Shown here: in pieces, positions 48,683-57,372 of the stretch
How positions within the stretch are numbered: position 1 is the first letter of the stretch
Layout of the letters: every line of letters starts with the position of its first letter
From: Methylocystis sp. MJC1
Lineage (GTDB): Bacteria > Pseudomonadota > Alphaproteobacteria > Rhizobiales > Beijerinckiaceae
NCBI RefSeq assembly: GCF_026427715.1
Contig: NZ_CP107558.1
Coordinates: 3,193,001 to 3,257,000, forward strand
Direction of reading: 5' to 3'
DNA: 64,000 bases
Made by a program: the position numbers and the translations under genes
Notes under the pieces: generated by a model
The model's database searches: none
Told to the model about the DNA's origin: nothing
The model's input: the letters and a program-made list of their open reading frames with translations, nothing else

Positions 48683-49300
48683 ATGGCAAACTCAAGTCAT
48701 GCCTTCCGGGGGCTGCTGCACGCGGTTCATTTTGCGCCTCTGCTATTGGCTTCAATTTCCGCGTCTCACGCCGCTCAGCCCGACTCCGCCGTTGTGCGCA
48801 GCGAGCTAACCTTTGTGGCGCCTGCGATCACCCTGACCGACGACATCCGGAACTCTGTGCGGCTCGATCAATTGCTCGCCGAGCGCCGGCCCGTCATCGT
48901 GCAGTTCATCTTTACGAGCTGCACAACCATATGCGGCGTGATGACGTCGACCCTGGCGGCCGCAAAGACCGAGCTTTCGGCTGTCCGCGGGGATTATCGA
49001 GCCGTATCCATCACGATTGATCCGGACTACGATACGCCGGAACGGCTGCACGAGTTTGCGGAGAATTTTCCGCCCGACAATCATTGGCGATTTCTGACCG
49101 GACGAAAAGAGGACATTGCACGGGTGCTGTCAGCTTTCGATGCACGCTTCGCCAATGATGCAAAGGCGAACCATCGGGCTTACACCTATCTCCGCGGGTC
49201 GCCAGAGCAACCTTGGGTTCGTATCGAGGGTCTGATCAGCAGCAAGCAACTTGTGAGCGAGTATCGAACCATTGTCCAAAAAGCCGAAAGCTCTCACTGA
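48683..49300 (+). CDS. SCO1/SenC copper chaperone (canonical)
   Basis: 205 residues with a signal peptide (LLHAVHFAPLLLASISASHA). The Sco motif is FIFTSCTTICGVM (C80, C84); a distal His is in AKANHRAYTYL. It is the intact counterpart of the Cys-less Sco-like protein two genes upstream. It probably metallates or reduces the multicopper oxidase or cytochrome of this cluster. In-frame ATGs at 48677 and 48683 are both possible; a start at 48629 would place charged residues before the signal. The 3' end overlaps the next gene by 29 nt. Confidence 0.82.
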   Translation: MANSSHAFRGLLHAVHFAPLLLASISASHAAQPDSAVVRSELTFVAPAITLTDDIRNSVRLDQLLAERRPVIVQFIFTSCTTICGVMTSTLAAAKTELSAVRGDYRAVSITIDPDYDTPERLHEFAENFPPDNHWRFLTGRKEDIARVLSAFDARFANDAKANHRAYTYLRGSPEQPWVRIEGLISSKQLVSEYRTIVQKAESSH

Positions 49301-50957
49301 GCAAGCCTCCCTTAAGCGCACGCTTTCTGTCGTCGCACTGGTGGCTGCGATCTCCCCTTCATCCGCCCTTGCCGAACCCTCCGGCGATCCGGCGCTTGGC
49401 GAGCGATTGTATTTCGAAGGACGGAGGGCCGACGGATCTCCGCTCGTGGCGACGACTCAGGGCGACGTCTCTCTGCCCGAATCGCGAGCGGCTTGCGTCA
49501 CGTGCCATAGGCCCAGCGGATTCGGAACAAGCGAAGGGGGGTATTTCGTTCCGCCGATTAATGGCTTGGCGCTTTTCAGCGAGCGGCAATTGGATCGCGG
49601 CCGCTTCCTTCTCAACCGCTTTGAGCAGGCGCAGCCGCAACGCTATCGCGCACGCCTCAATCAACCGCACATGCGCCCTGCCTATAATTTCGAAACGCTC
49701 GGGCGCGCTTTGCGAGGCGGCGTGGACGCTTCTGGTCAGGACCTCGATCCGATCATGCCGCGCTACCAGCTTTCGGACGCCGATGTCGCTAATCTTAAAT
49801 CGTTCCTGCGTAATCTTTCGGCGACGATTGATCCGGGGATAACAGACGACGAACTCCACTTCGCGACGATCGTGAGCAAAGATGCGTCTTCGCGGGATCG
49901 GGCGGCAATGCTTTCGGTGATCGAGGCCTATTTCGATTGGGCGAATAAAAACTCGGGAGGCGAACGCAGCCGGCAAGGTTTCTCGCCCTACCACCAGTCC
50001 GAGCTTATCAGCGCAACGCGAAAATGGCGGCTGCATGTCTGGGAGCTCGAGGGGGCGCCCGAGAGCTGGTCGCAGCAACTTGAACTCAAATATCAGGCTC
50101 AGCCGGTTTTCGCATTCGTCTCGGGATTGGCGCCTGTTTGGGAGCAGATCGCCCAGTTCTGCGACAAGAAGAAAATCCCTGCACTATTTCCCAACACCGA
50201 GCTTCCTGGGCGCCGGAAGGATGGACAGACGTTCTACTTTACGCGCGGCCTCGAGCTCGAAGCAAAGGGGCTGGTCGCCTTTTTTTCGCGCGAACACGCT
50301 GGCAAGACGCACATTCTCCAAGTAGTCGGCGAAGGGCCGATGGCGCATGAGCCTGCGAGGATTTTCGACCAAGAAGCTCGCGCAGTCGGCATTGAAGTTG
50401 AAACGGTCGCTATGGCCGATGTCGACAACGCTAATCGTTTGGTGTTGCCTCAAACCGCCATCGTGGTGTGGCCCGGCAATGCCACCGATGAAAAAGTCGC
50501 TTCACTGTTATCTGCATCGCCCAAGACGTCGAAAATCTATCTTCCTTCGACGATATTAGAATTTTCCAAGAGCGAGTCGGCTCGACCCTTCTTGGAGCGT
50601 CTTTTTTTCGTCGATCCCTATGAAGTCGACACCCAATCTCATCCGCTGTCGTTCCGCGTGCGTGCATGGATCGATACACGCGGCGTTTCGATCACTCATC
50701 CAACGCTCCAATTTCAAACTTACTACGCCCTTTCGCTCCTCGACGCCGCGATTGGGCGGCTCAAGACCGACTTCTTCCGGGACTATCTCATAGAAAACGT
50801 CGAGCATGAGGCGGAAGGAGACTTGAATCCGGGAGTGTTCCCCCGCCTTTCGCTTGGCCCTGGTCAGCGCGTCGCGTCGCATGGCGTGTATGTCGTTCAG
50901 ATGGCGCGCGAGAAAGTCGATCGCATCGAACCTGTCGGAGATTGGATAATCCCTTAG
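49272..50957 (+). CDS. Cytochrome c fused to periplasmic-binding-protein-like domain
   Basis: 561 residues read from a TTG at 49272; no better in-frame start keeps the signal peptide (RTLSVVALVAAISPSSALA). N-terminal cytochrome c domain has CVTCH (75-79) and a likely axial Met in DPIMPRYQLSD. From about residue 230 onward the sequence resembles type I periplasmic substrate-binding proteins of ABC transporters (FVSGLAPVWEQIAQFCDKKKIPALFP, then HILQVVGEGPMAHEPARIFDQEA and AIVVWPGNATDEKVASLLSA). No ABC permease lies nearby. It may sense or deliver a ligand to the haem. It is the last gene of the multicopper-oxidase cluster, overlapping sco by 29 nt. Confidence 0.75.
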   Translation: MSKKPKALTEQASLKRTLSVVALVAAISPSSALAEPSGDPALGERLYFEGRRADGSPLVATTQGDVSLPESRAACVTCHRPSGFGTSEGGYFVPPINGLALFSERQLDRGRFLLNRFEQAQPQRYRARLNQPHMRPAYNFETLGRALRGGVDASGQDLDPIMPRYQLSDADVANLKSFLRNLSATIDPGITDDELHFATIVSKDASSRDRAAMLSVIEAYFDWANKNSGGERSRQGFSPYHQSELISATRKWRLHVWELEGAPESWSQQLELKYQAQPVFAFVSGLAPVWEQIAQFCDKKKIPALFPNTELPGRRKDGQTFYFTRGLELEAKGLVAFFSREHAGKTHILQVVGEGPMAHEPARIFDQEARAVGIEVETVAMADVDNANRLVLPQTAIVVWPGNATDEKVASLLSASPKTSKIYLPSTILEFSKSESARPFLERLFFVDPYEVDTQSHPLSFRVRAWIDTRGVSITHPTLQFQTYYALSLLDAAIGRLKTDFFRDYLIENVEHEAEGDLNPGVFPRLSLGPGQRVASHGVYVVQMAREKVDRIEPVGDWIIP

Positions 50958-51081
50958 GGGCAGCGTGCTCGTGGAATCAGCGACTTAGCAAGGCCCCCGC
51001 GTCTCTTTTGCAGACCGAGAGGGCCAGACTCATGCGCGCGCCTATTTTGGATGGTTCGGAACTGCCGTAGCGGCATTCCCT

Positions 51082-51768
51082 CTAGCAATGAGGTACCGTT
51101 CCACTTTCAAAGGAGGCGAGATCCACAGGTCGCCAATAGATCAATCGCCGACCAAACAGCGCGGCGAACCCCGACAGCATGACGACCGATCCAAATTGCC
51201 AGATGAGAACCATTATGCTCGACTCTTGTCGATGGACCAAAAGCATCACGGCGCCGCTCAACGACAGGGCTGCGAGCGCCGATAGACCCGTCGTAAGATA
51301 AGGCGCAATCGGCGCCCCGCGCCTCACCATGAAAAGCATCAGCATTGCCGGCGCCGCGCTCAACGCCAATATCTCCCAAACGCAACTGAATTCCATATTC
51401 AGATGCACGGCTCTTAGTCCAATCCGGGACAATTCCTGCCTGCAACCCTCACCAATACAAGCGAGCCAAAGAGCAAGAAAAGGAAATGGCGCTAGACGCT
51501 CCCACAACGGCCGGCCAGGGCACGTCGAGCAGAAAGCGGCCGCGGCGGCCATCATCGCGGTGAGGGCCGCGGCCGCAAACTCCATCAAGAAGCGTGGCTC
51601 CGCGATCCGAGCTGCAAAATCCTGGCGTATGCCCAAAGCGAACACCAAGCCTGCCGCATAGGTGAGCGAGACAAGAAACCATGCCGCAGTGCGCGAGAAG
51701 GGGTGCGGGAGACGGCGCACGGGCTTGGCGTTTACCGCAAGACGGCGAATGAGCTCTTCGGACTTCAT
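51082..51768 (-). CDS. nrsF: NrsF/DUF1109 membrane anti-sigma factor
   Basis: 228 residues with about six membrane helices, of the DUF1109/NrsF family that holds SigF-type ECF factors at the membrane. Conserved cysteines that may sense metal or oxidant are visible in AAFCSTCPG, GEGCRQE and EFSCVWE. The start at 51768 overlaps the sigma gene stop (ATGA), the usual coupled layout. Convergent with the cytochrome fusion gene, 124 bp apart. Confidence 0.85.
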   Translation of the reverse strand: MKSEELIRRLAVNAKPVRRLPHPFSRTAAWFLVSLTYAAGLVFALGIRQDFAARIAEPRFLMEFAAAALTAMMAAAAAFCSTCPGRPLWERLAPFPFLALWLACIGEGCRQELSRIGLRAVHLNMEFSCVWEILALSAAPAMLMLFMVRRGAPIAPYLTTGLSALAALSLSGAVMLLVHRQESSIMVLIWQFGSVVMLSGFAALFGRRLIYWRPVDLASFESGTVPHC

Positions 51769-52355
51769 TGCCGCCAACCCTCTTTTTTCGTGAATTCGCG
51801 CATGGCCTTTATGGCCCGGTGGACGCTGACCTTCAGCGATGCAACGCTCTTGCCGGTCACAACTGAGGCCTCCTGGAGAGACAAGCCCTTCACTTTCATA
51901 AGCTCGACCGCCTCGCGTTGTCCGTCGGGCAATTGCGCCAGGGCGCGCCTCAAGAAGGCCTGATCATCGGCAATCTCCTGATCGCTCTTCGCGTCATCTC
52001 TCGAAAAGGTTTCCGGTAAGACATCCACTGCGGTCTCATTTGCGTTCCGCGAAGCTTGCCGCCTTGCCGCATCGATCGTCCGGCGGGCGGCAATCGTCAT
52101 AAGCCAGGGCATGAACGGGCGTTCCGGGTCATAGGTGTGCCGAACAGTATGCACCGAAAGCAGGATTTCCTGAACAATGTCCTCCACGTCCGATGCGCCA
52201 GGCCGTTTGTAGGCGACCGATCTCCGAAGCAGAGGGAGCATTTCTGTCAGGAGCGTCGCATAGGCGGCGCTATCACCGTCCTGCGCGGCGCACATCAGCT
52301 TCCGCCATCGCTTTTCACGCGCCGCATAAGCACCGTCGTAATTGTCCGTGTGCAT
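51765..52355 (-). CDS. sigF: ECF sigma factor, SigF-type
   Basis: 196-residue ECF sigma factor. Region 2 is DVEDIVQEILLSVHTVRHTYDPERPFMPWL, region 4 LPDGQREAVELMKVKGLSLQEASVVTGKSVASLKVSVHRAIKAM. Paired with an NrsF anti-sigma, it belongs to the SigF group that controls bufferin operons in Caulobacter. Three promoter elements of matching sequence lie in the window at 38720, 41294 and 43426. No such element is seen in front of sigF itself. ATG 52355 is preferred to the 52430 start. Confidence 0.88.
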   Translation of the reverse strand: MHTDNYDGAYAAREKRWRKLMCAAQDGDSAAYATLLTEMLPLLRRSVAYKRPGASDVEDIVQEILLSVHTVRHTYDPERPFMPWLMTIAARRTIDAARRQASRNANETAVDVLPETFSRDDAKSDQEIADDQAFLRRALAQLPDGQREAVELMKVKGLSLQEASVVTGKSVASLKVSVHRAIKAMREFTKKEGWRQ

Positions 52356-52540
52356 GCCATATCGACCCTTGAAGGAAACTTTGGCGTCTCCAATTGCCGC
52401 GGATGATGACGAGCTTTGATCAGGCAGCAACGCGCAGGTATGATGCCGCCGCCTCCATATTTCATTGTCATAGCATCAAGAAAACTACTATAGCATAAAC
52501 TCGAGCCTTAGCGGTGTTTACTGCAAATGCTGTGGAAATC

Positions 52541-52585
52541 GGTCTCTCGAAAGGGCGCGATGCGCCCCTCTCGAAGGACGAGACC
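52541..52585 (-). terminator. Hairpin after mmsB
   Basis: Nested inverted repeat: GGTCTC / GAGACC outside and GGGCGC-GAT-GCGCCC (52553-52567) inside, with TCTCGAA blocks between. It lies between the mmsB stop and the sigF start, on the transcript after mmsB. No T run follows, so a Rho-independent terminator is only possible. Confidence 0.35.
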
Positions 52586-52648
52586 GAAGCTCATGAGGCC
52601 GCTGCTTTTGGCGCCGCGCGCGACGCCCCCCAACGGCGTCGGTAAGCC

Positions 52649-53524
52649 TCAACGCCGACGCATCGCCTGAATGACGCCGGAGAAGTCGTGTTCCCCTCCG
52701 CCTTCGCTCTCATAAGTAGAGTAGAGCCGAGCGGCGGCTGAGGCCATGGGCGTCTCGAGCCCTGAGCCCGCGGCGGCCGTCTCGGCCAGCCTCAGGTCCT
52801 TGAGCATGAGCTTGGTTTGGAAGCCAGCCTTATAACCCCGGTTGGCAGGCGCTTCGGGCGTTAGCCCCGCCACGGGGCAATAGCTCGTCAACGACCAAGA
52901 TTGTCCCGACGAGACGGATGCGACGTCAAAAAGGGCCTGACTTGAAAGTCCCAGCTGCTCGGCGAGCGTAAAGGCCTCCGCCGTGGCGGCCATGGCGACG
53001 CCGAGCATGAGATTATTGCAGATTTTCGCCGCTTGCCCGAGCCCGGGGCCGCCGCAATGCACGATCCGCGCGCCCATGCTTTGCAGGATCGGCTGCGCTT
53101 TCTCGAAAGCCTCCAGCTCAGCGCCGCACATGAAGGTGAGCTTGCCCGCCTGGGCGCCAGCGACTCCACCAGACACCGGCGCGTCCACGGACAGCGCCCC
53201 CAATGCGCGCGCAAGGGCGTGGGCGCATTGCGCGCTCATTAGATCGATCGTGGAGCAGTCGATGAAAAGCGCATCGGCCGCAAGCCCAAGCAACGACTCC
53301 CAAACGGTTAGCACCTGGTCGCCGTTTTGCAGCATCGTGACAACCGCATCGGCGCCCTCGGCCGCCGCCTTCATGGATTCGCTGAGCTCAATGCCTTGGC
53401 TCGACGCCTTTTCGCGGGCGGAAGCCGAGCAATCATAGCCGGCGATGTCGTAGCCGGAAGCCGAGAGATTAGCCGCCATTGGAAGACCCATGGCGCCCAA
53501 TCCGATGAAGGCGATGCGAGGCAA
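52649..53524 (-). CDS. mmsB: 3-hydroxyisobutyrate dehydrogenase
   Basis: 291-residue NAD-dependent enzyme of valine breakdown, oxidising 3-hydroxyisobutyrate to methylmalonate semialdehyde. It has the Rossmann start IAFIGLGAMGLPMAANL, substrate-site DAPVSGGVAGA, and catalytic Lys in GLGQAAKICNNLM. 15 bp after mmsA, whose product uses its semialdehyde, so the pair is one operon. Confidence 0.9.
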   Translation of the reverse strand: MPRIAFIGLGAMGLPMAANLSASGYDIAGYDCSASAREKASSQGIELSESMKAAAEGADAVVTMLQNGDQVLTVWESLLGLAADALFIDCSTIDLMSAQCAHALARALGALSVDAPVSGGVAGAQAGKLTFMCGAELEAFEKAQPILQSMGARIVHCGGPGLGQAAKICNNLMLGVAMAATAEAFTLAEQLGLSSQALFDVASVSSGQSWSLTSYCPVAGLTPEAPANRGYKAGFQTKLMLKDLRLAETAAAGSGLETPMASAAARLYSTYESEGGGEHDFSGVIQAMRRR

Positions 53525-53539
53525 ATTGGCTCTCCTTCT

Positions 53540-55036
53540 TCAGGACATCGTCGGAAAGGCGAAATTCGCCCCTTCCCTGCCCCCGCCAGCCCAGCGCGAG
53601 GTGACGGTTTTCGTCCTTGTATAAAAGCGGAACGCATCTTCGCCGTGCTGGTTGAGATCGCCGAAGAAGGAGCGTTTCCAGCCGCCAAAGGTGTAGTAGG
53701 CGAGCGGCGTCGGCGTCGCGATATTGACGCCGATCATTCCGACTTTGGCGCGCGTGGCGAAATCCCGCGCAACATCGCCCGACCGAGTGAAGATGGCGGC
53801 GCCATTGCCATATTCATGCGCGTCGACAAGCGCCAGCGCCTGCTGATAAGTTTCCGCGCGCACGACCGAGACCACAGGGCCAAAAATCTCCTCTCGGTAG
53901 ATGCGCATAGGCGGCTCGACCTCGTCGAAGAGACAGCCGCCGATGAAAAAGCCGTTTTCATAGCCCTGCATCTTGAAGTCGCGCCCGTCGACGAGGAGCT
54001 TCGCACCTTCGGAGACGCCAAGCGAAACATAGTTCCGCACTCTCTCGAGATGCGCTTTCGAGATCAGCGGGCCGAAGTCCGCCGTTTCGTCCGTCGAGAG
54101 ACCAACTTTCAAGGACTCGACCCGTGGCGCGAGCCGGCGCAGCAATTCCTTCGCCGTCGATTGCCCAACCGGGACGGCGACAGAGATGGCCATGCAACGC
54201 TCGCCGGCCGAGCCGTAGCCAGCTGCGACGAGCGCCTCGACAGTCTGTTCCATATCGGCGTCAGGCATGACAACCATGTGGTTTTTTCCGGCTCCGAAAC
54301 ATTGCGCCCTTTTGCCGTTACCCGTCGCGCGCGAATAGACATATTCGGCGACCTGCGTGGAGCCGACGAAGGCGATCCCCTCGACGCCACGATCGTCAAG
54401 AAGCGCGTCGACCGCCTCTTTGTCGCCGAGGATCACATTGAGCACGCCCGGCGGCAGGCCTGCTTCCAGCATCAGTTCCGCGAGGCGCAGCGGCACACTC
54501 GGATTGCGCTCCGACGGCTTGAGAATGAAGGCGTCGCCGCATGCGATCGCCGGAGCGAACATCCACATCGGGATCATCGCCGGGAAGTTGAACGGCGTGA
54601 TTCCGGCCGCCACGCCGAGCGGCTGACGCATGGAGGCAATGTCAATTCCAGCGCCAGCCGAATTTGTGTAGTCGCCTTTGAGGAGCTGCGGAGCCCCCAC
54701 GCAGAACTCAACCACCTCCAGCCCGCGCCGAATATCGCCGCGCGCATCGGCGATCGTCTTGCCATGCTCGCAAGCAAGGAGCCTGGCGAGCGGCTCCATC
54801 TCTTTTCCGACGATCTCCGCAAAGCGGATCATGACGCGCGCGCGCCGCTGCGGATTCACCGCCGCCCATTCGGATTGGGCGGCCCGCGCGTCGGCGACGG
54901 CCGCCTGCACCTCTTCGGACGAGGCAAGCGGCGCGAGGGCCCTCACGGCGCCGGTCATTGGTTCGTAAACTTCGGCGAAGCGGCCAGAGCGTCCGAGGAC
55001 GCGACGCCCTCCGATAAAATGCGCCAACTCCTGCAT
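53540..55036 (-). CDS. mmsA: Methylmalonate-semialdehyde dehydrogenase (acylating)
   Basis: 498-residue CoA-dependent aldehyde dehydrogenase converting methylmalonate semialdehyde to propionyl-CoA. Catalytic Cys is in YGSAGERCMAIS. The family segment PFNFPAMIPMWMFAPAIACG and C-terminal FGGWKRSFFGDLNQHGEDAFRFYTRTKTV are distinctive for MmsA. First gene of mmsA-mmsB, 27 bp downstream of fahA on the same strand. Confidence 0.93.
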   Translation of the reverse strand: MQELAHFIGGRRVLGRSGRFAEVYEPMTGAVRALAPLASSEEVQAAVADARAAQSEWAAVNPQRRARVMIRFAEIVGKEMEPLARLLACEHGKTIADARGDIRRGLEVVEFCVGAPQLLKGDYTNSAGAGIDIASMRQPLGVAAGITPFNFPAMIPMWMFAPAIACGDAFILKPSERNPSVPLRLAELMLEAGLPPGVLNVILGDKEAVDALLDDRGVEGIAFVGSTQVAEYVYSRATGNGKRAQCFGAGKNHMVVMPDADMEQTVEALVAAGYGSAGERCMAISVAVPVGQSTAKELLRRLAPRVESLKVGLSTDETADFGPLISKAHLERVRNYVSLGVSEGAKLLVDGRDFKMQGYENGFFIGGCLFDEVEPPMRIYREEIFGPVVSVVRAETYQQALALVDAHEYGNGAAIFTRSGDVARDFATRAKVGMIGVNIATPTPLAYYTFGGWKRSFFGDLNQHGEDAFRFYTRTKTVTSRWAGGGREGANFAFPTMS

Positions 55037-55063
55037 CGCATATTCCTCGAGTCAGATCTCTCG

Positions 55064-56071
55064 CTATCTCGCCTCAACATGCTGCTCGATCGCCCCAAAG
55101 ATCGAGTGGCGCTCCTCGTCCAGCATTTCGATTCGTACGATGTCACCCGCTTTGAGAAAGGGCGTGCGCGCTTCGCCCTCGGTGAGCGCCTCCACGGTGC
55201 GCTGCTCGACAAGACAGGAATAGCCGAGGCCGCCTTTCGCGATTGGAAGACCGGGCCCGCCATCCACGCCGCGGTTGGAAACCGTGCCGGAACCGATAAT
55301 CGTACCGGCCGACAACGGACGCGTGCGCGCGGCATGGGCGATCAGCTGGCCGAAATCGAAGTTCATATCGGCGCCGGCGTTTGGTCGCCCGAGCGGCGCG
55401 CCATCAACAGACGAGAGCAGCGGCAGCGACAGTCGGCCGCCATCCCAAGCGGAGCCGAGCTCATCGGGCGTTACAGCGACGGGAGAGAAAGCAGAATGGG
55501 GCTTGGACTGGAAAAATCCGAAGCCCTTGGCGATTTCATCCGGAACAAGCCCACGGAGCGTGACGTCATTGACGAGCATGACGAGCATAATGCTCTCTCG
55601 GACTGCGACGGGACCGAGGCCCATCGGCACGTCGTCGATGACGACTGCGATCTCCGCCTCCAGATCGAGGCCGAGCCGCTCATCGAGCAAAGGTATCGGA
55701 TCTCGCGGCCCCAGGAAGGCGTCGGAGCCTCCCTGATACATGAGCGGCTCGTCTCTGAAGCTCGCCGGCATATCCGCGCCCCGGGCTTTCCTGACAAGCT
55801 CGACGTGATTGAGATAGGCTGATCCATCCGCCCATTGAAAGGCGCGCGGTAGAGGCGAAGCGCAGTCGCGTTCGCGAAAGCGGAAAGTCGCGGTGGTCTC
55901 GGCTTCGACCAGCTCGTAAAGCGCCAAAAGCAATGGACTGACGCGCGCCCAATCGTCGAGCGCCGCTTGCAGCGTCGGCGCGATGTCGTCGGCCAAAGCC
56001 GCACGTGTCAAATCGCGCGAGACAACGGCGAGTCTGCCGTCGCGACCGCCTTTTAACGATGCGAGCTTCAT
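55064..56071 (-). CDS. fahA: Fumarylacetoacetate hydrolase
   Basis: 335-residue metal-dependent hydrolase of the last step of tyrosine breakdown, giving fumarate and acetoacetate. The domain carries [32 protein letters not shown], with the acidic metal ligands, and an [15 protein letters not shown] segment. It overlaps hmgA by 4 nt (ATGA), consistent with the homogentisate pathway. Confidence 0.9.
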   Translation of the reverse strand: MKLASLKGGRDGRLAVVSRDLTRAALADDIAPTLQAALDDWARVSPLLLALYELVEAETTATFRFRERDCASPLPRAFQWADGSAYLNHVELVRKARGADMPASFRDEPLMYQGGSDAFLGPRDPIPLLDERLGLDLEAEIAVVIDDVPMGLGPVAVRESIMLVMLVNDVTLRGLVPDEIAKGFGFFQSKPHSAFSPVAVTPDELGSAWDGGRLSLPLLSSVDGAPLGRPNAGADMNFDFGQLIAHAARTRPLSAGTIIGSGTVSNRGVDGGPGLPIAKGGLGYSCLVEQRTVEALTEGEARTPFLKAGDIVRIEMLDEERHSIFGAIEQHVEAR

Positions 56072-57366
56072 GGCCGCTCCCTCTCGAACTGGTCTGGCAG
56101 GCCATCCCAGCAGGCGGCGTAATCCGCCTGCCGGCTTTCGAGCCCGAAGGCAAAATCCGTCGGATGCTGCGGCAAGCGTGTCTCGAACATGAAGGCGAGC
56201 GTGTGTTCGAGCTTGCTGGGCTTGAGCTCCGCGTCTGTTGCGGCCTCAAAAGCCGCGGCGTCTGGCCCATGTGGCAACATGGCGTTATGCAGCGAGGCGC
56301 CGCCGGGGACGAAGCCGCTCGGCTTTGCGTCATAGGCGCCGAAGATAAGCCCCATGAACTCGCTCATCACATTCATATGGAACCATGGCGGTCGGAATGT
56401 ATGTTCGGCGACCTGCCAGCGTTCGGGAAAAATGACGAAGTCGAGATCGCCCACGCCCGCTTGACCGGATGGCGAGGTCAGGACGCAGAAAATCGACGGA
56501 TCAGGATGATCGAACAACAAGGCGCCGACAGGACAGAAGCGAGCAAGGTCGTATTTGTAAGGCGCGTAATTGCCGTGCCATGCCACGACATCGAGCGGCG
56601 AACGCGGAATATCGCACACATAAAAGCGCCCGCCCCATTTCACCGTCATGCGGGATGCGCGCTGCGAATCCTCAAAGGCGGCGACAGGCGTGAGAAAATC
56701 ACGAGCGTCAGCGAGACCATTAGCGCCGATAACGCCGCGGCTCGGCAGGACGAAAGGCGCGCCATAATTCTCGCACAAATAGCCCCGCACGGGCCCATCT
56801 TTTAGAGTCACGCGGAATTTCACGCCGCGCGGCAGGACGCAGATTTCACCTGGCGCCACCTCAAGCCGGCCGAATTCCGTATCGAAGACCAGCACGCCCT
56901 GTTGCGGTGCGATCATAATCTCCCCGTCCGCGTTGTAGAAATAGTCGTCGACCATCGATTGCGTTGCAACGTAAACGCCCGCCGCCATTCCGACGCGCGC
57001 ATCTGCATCGCCCGCAGTTGTCATGATCCCGACGCCCTCGATAAAGCTGACGGCGCCATCGGGCAGCGGCGCAGGCCCCCATCTCATCTGATCGATTGGA
57101 TGTTCGGTCGTCGCGCGGGACGGCGCCGTCTTCCATAGCGGCAAATCACACGCCCCAAAGTTTCGCGCATGCAGCACGGAGGGACGAATGCGGTAAAGCC
57201 ACGAACGCCGATTTACGCCTTGCGGCGCCGTGAAGGCCGAGCCAGAGAGCTGCTCCGCGTAAAGCCCGTAAGGACAATGCTGCGGGGAATTTTGCCCGCG
57301 TGGCAACGCCCCCGGCAAGGCTTCGGATTCGAACTCATTGCCGAAGCCGCTCATATAAGCCGCCAT
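56068..57366 (-). CDS. hmgA: Homogentisate 1,2-dioxygenase
   Basis: 432-residue Fe(II) dioxygenase opening the homogentisate ring. Recognised from [19 protein letters not shown], the metal/active-site segment [16 protein letters not shown] and [20 protein letters not shown]. Six bases after hppD, overlapping fahA; all three act in order in tyrosine catabolism. Confidence 0.95.
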   Translation of the reverse strand: MAAYMSGFGNEFESEALPGALPRGQNSPQHCPYGLYAEQLSGSAFTAPQGVNRRSWLYRIRPSVLHARNFGACDLPLWKTAPSRATTEHPIDQMRWGPAPLPDGAVSFIEGVGIMTTAGDADARVGMAAGVYVATQSMVDDYFYNADGEIMIAPQQGVLVFDTEFGRLEVAPGEICVLPRGVKFRVTLKDGPVRGYLCENYGAPFVLPSRGVIGANGLADARDFLTPVAAFEDSQRASRMTVKWGGRFYVCDIPRSPLDVVAWHGNYAPYKYDLARFCPVGALLFDHPDPSIFCVLTSPSGQAGVGDLDFVIFPERWQVAEHTFRPPWFHMNVMSEFMGLIFGAYDAKPSGFVPGGASLHNAMLPHGPDAAAFEAATDAELKPSKLEHTLAFMFETRLPQHPTDFAFGLESRQADYAACWDGLPDQFERERP

Positions 57367-57372
57367 CGCGCG

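Noticed and set aside
53327..55822. Long open frame on + strand (831 codons)
   Set aside because: It lies antisense to mmsB, mmsA and fahA, which are clear family members. Its protein is Arg/His-rich with no motif, as expected from GC-rich codon bias.
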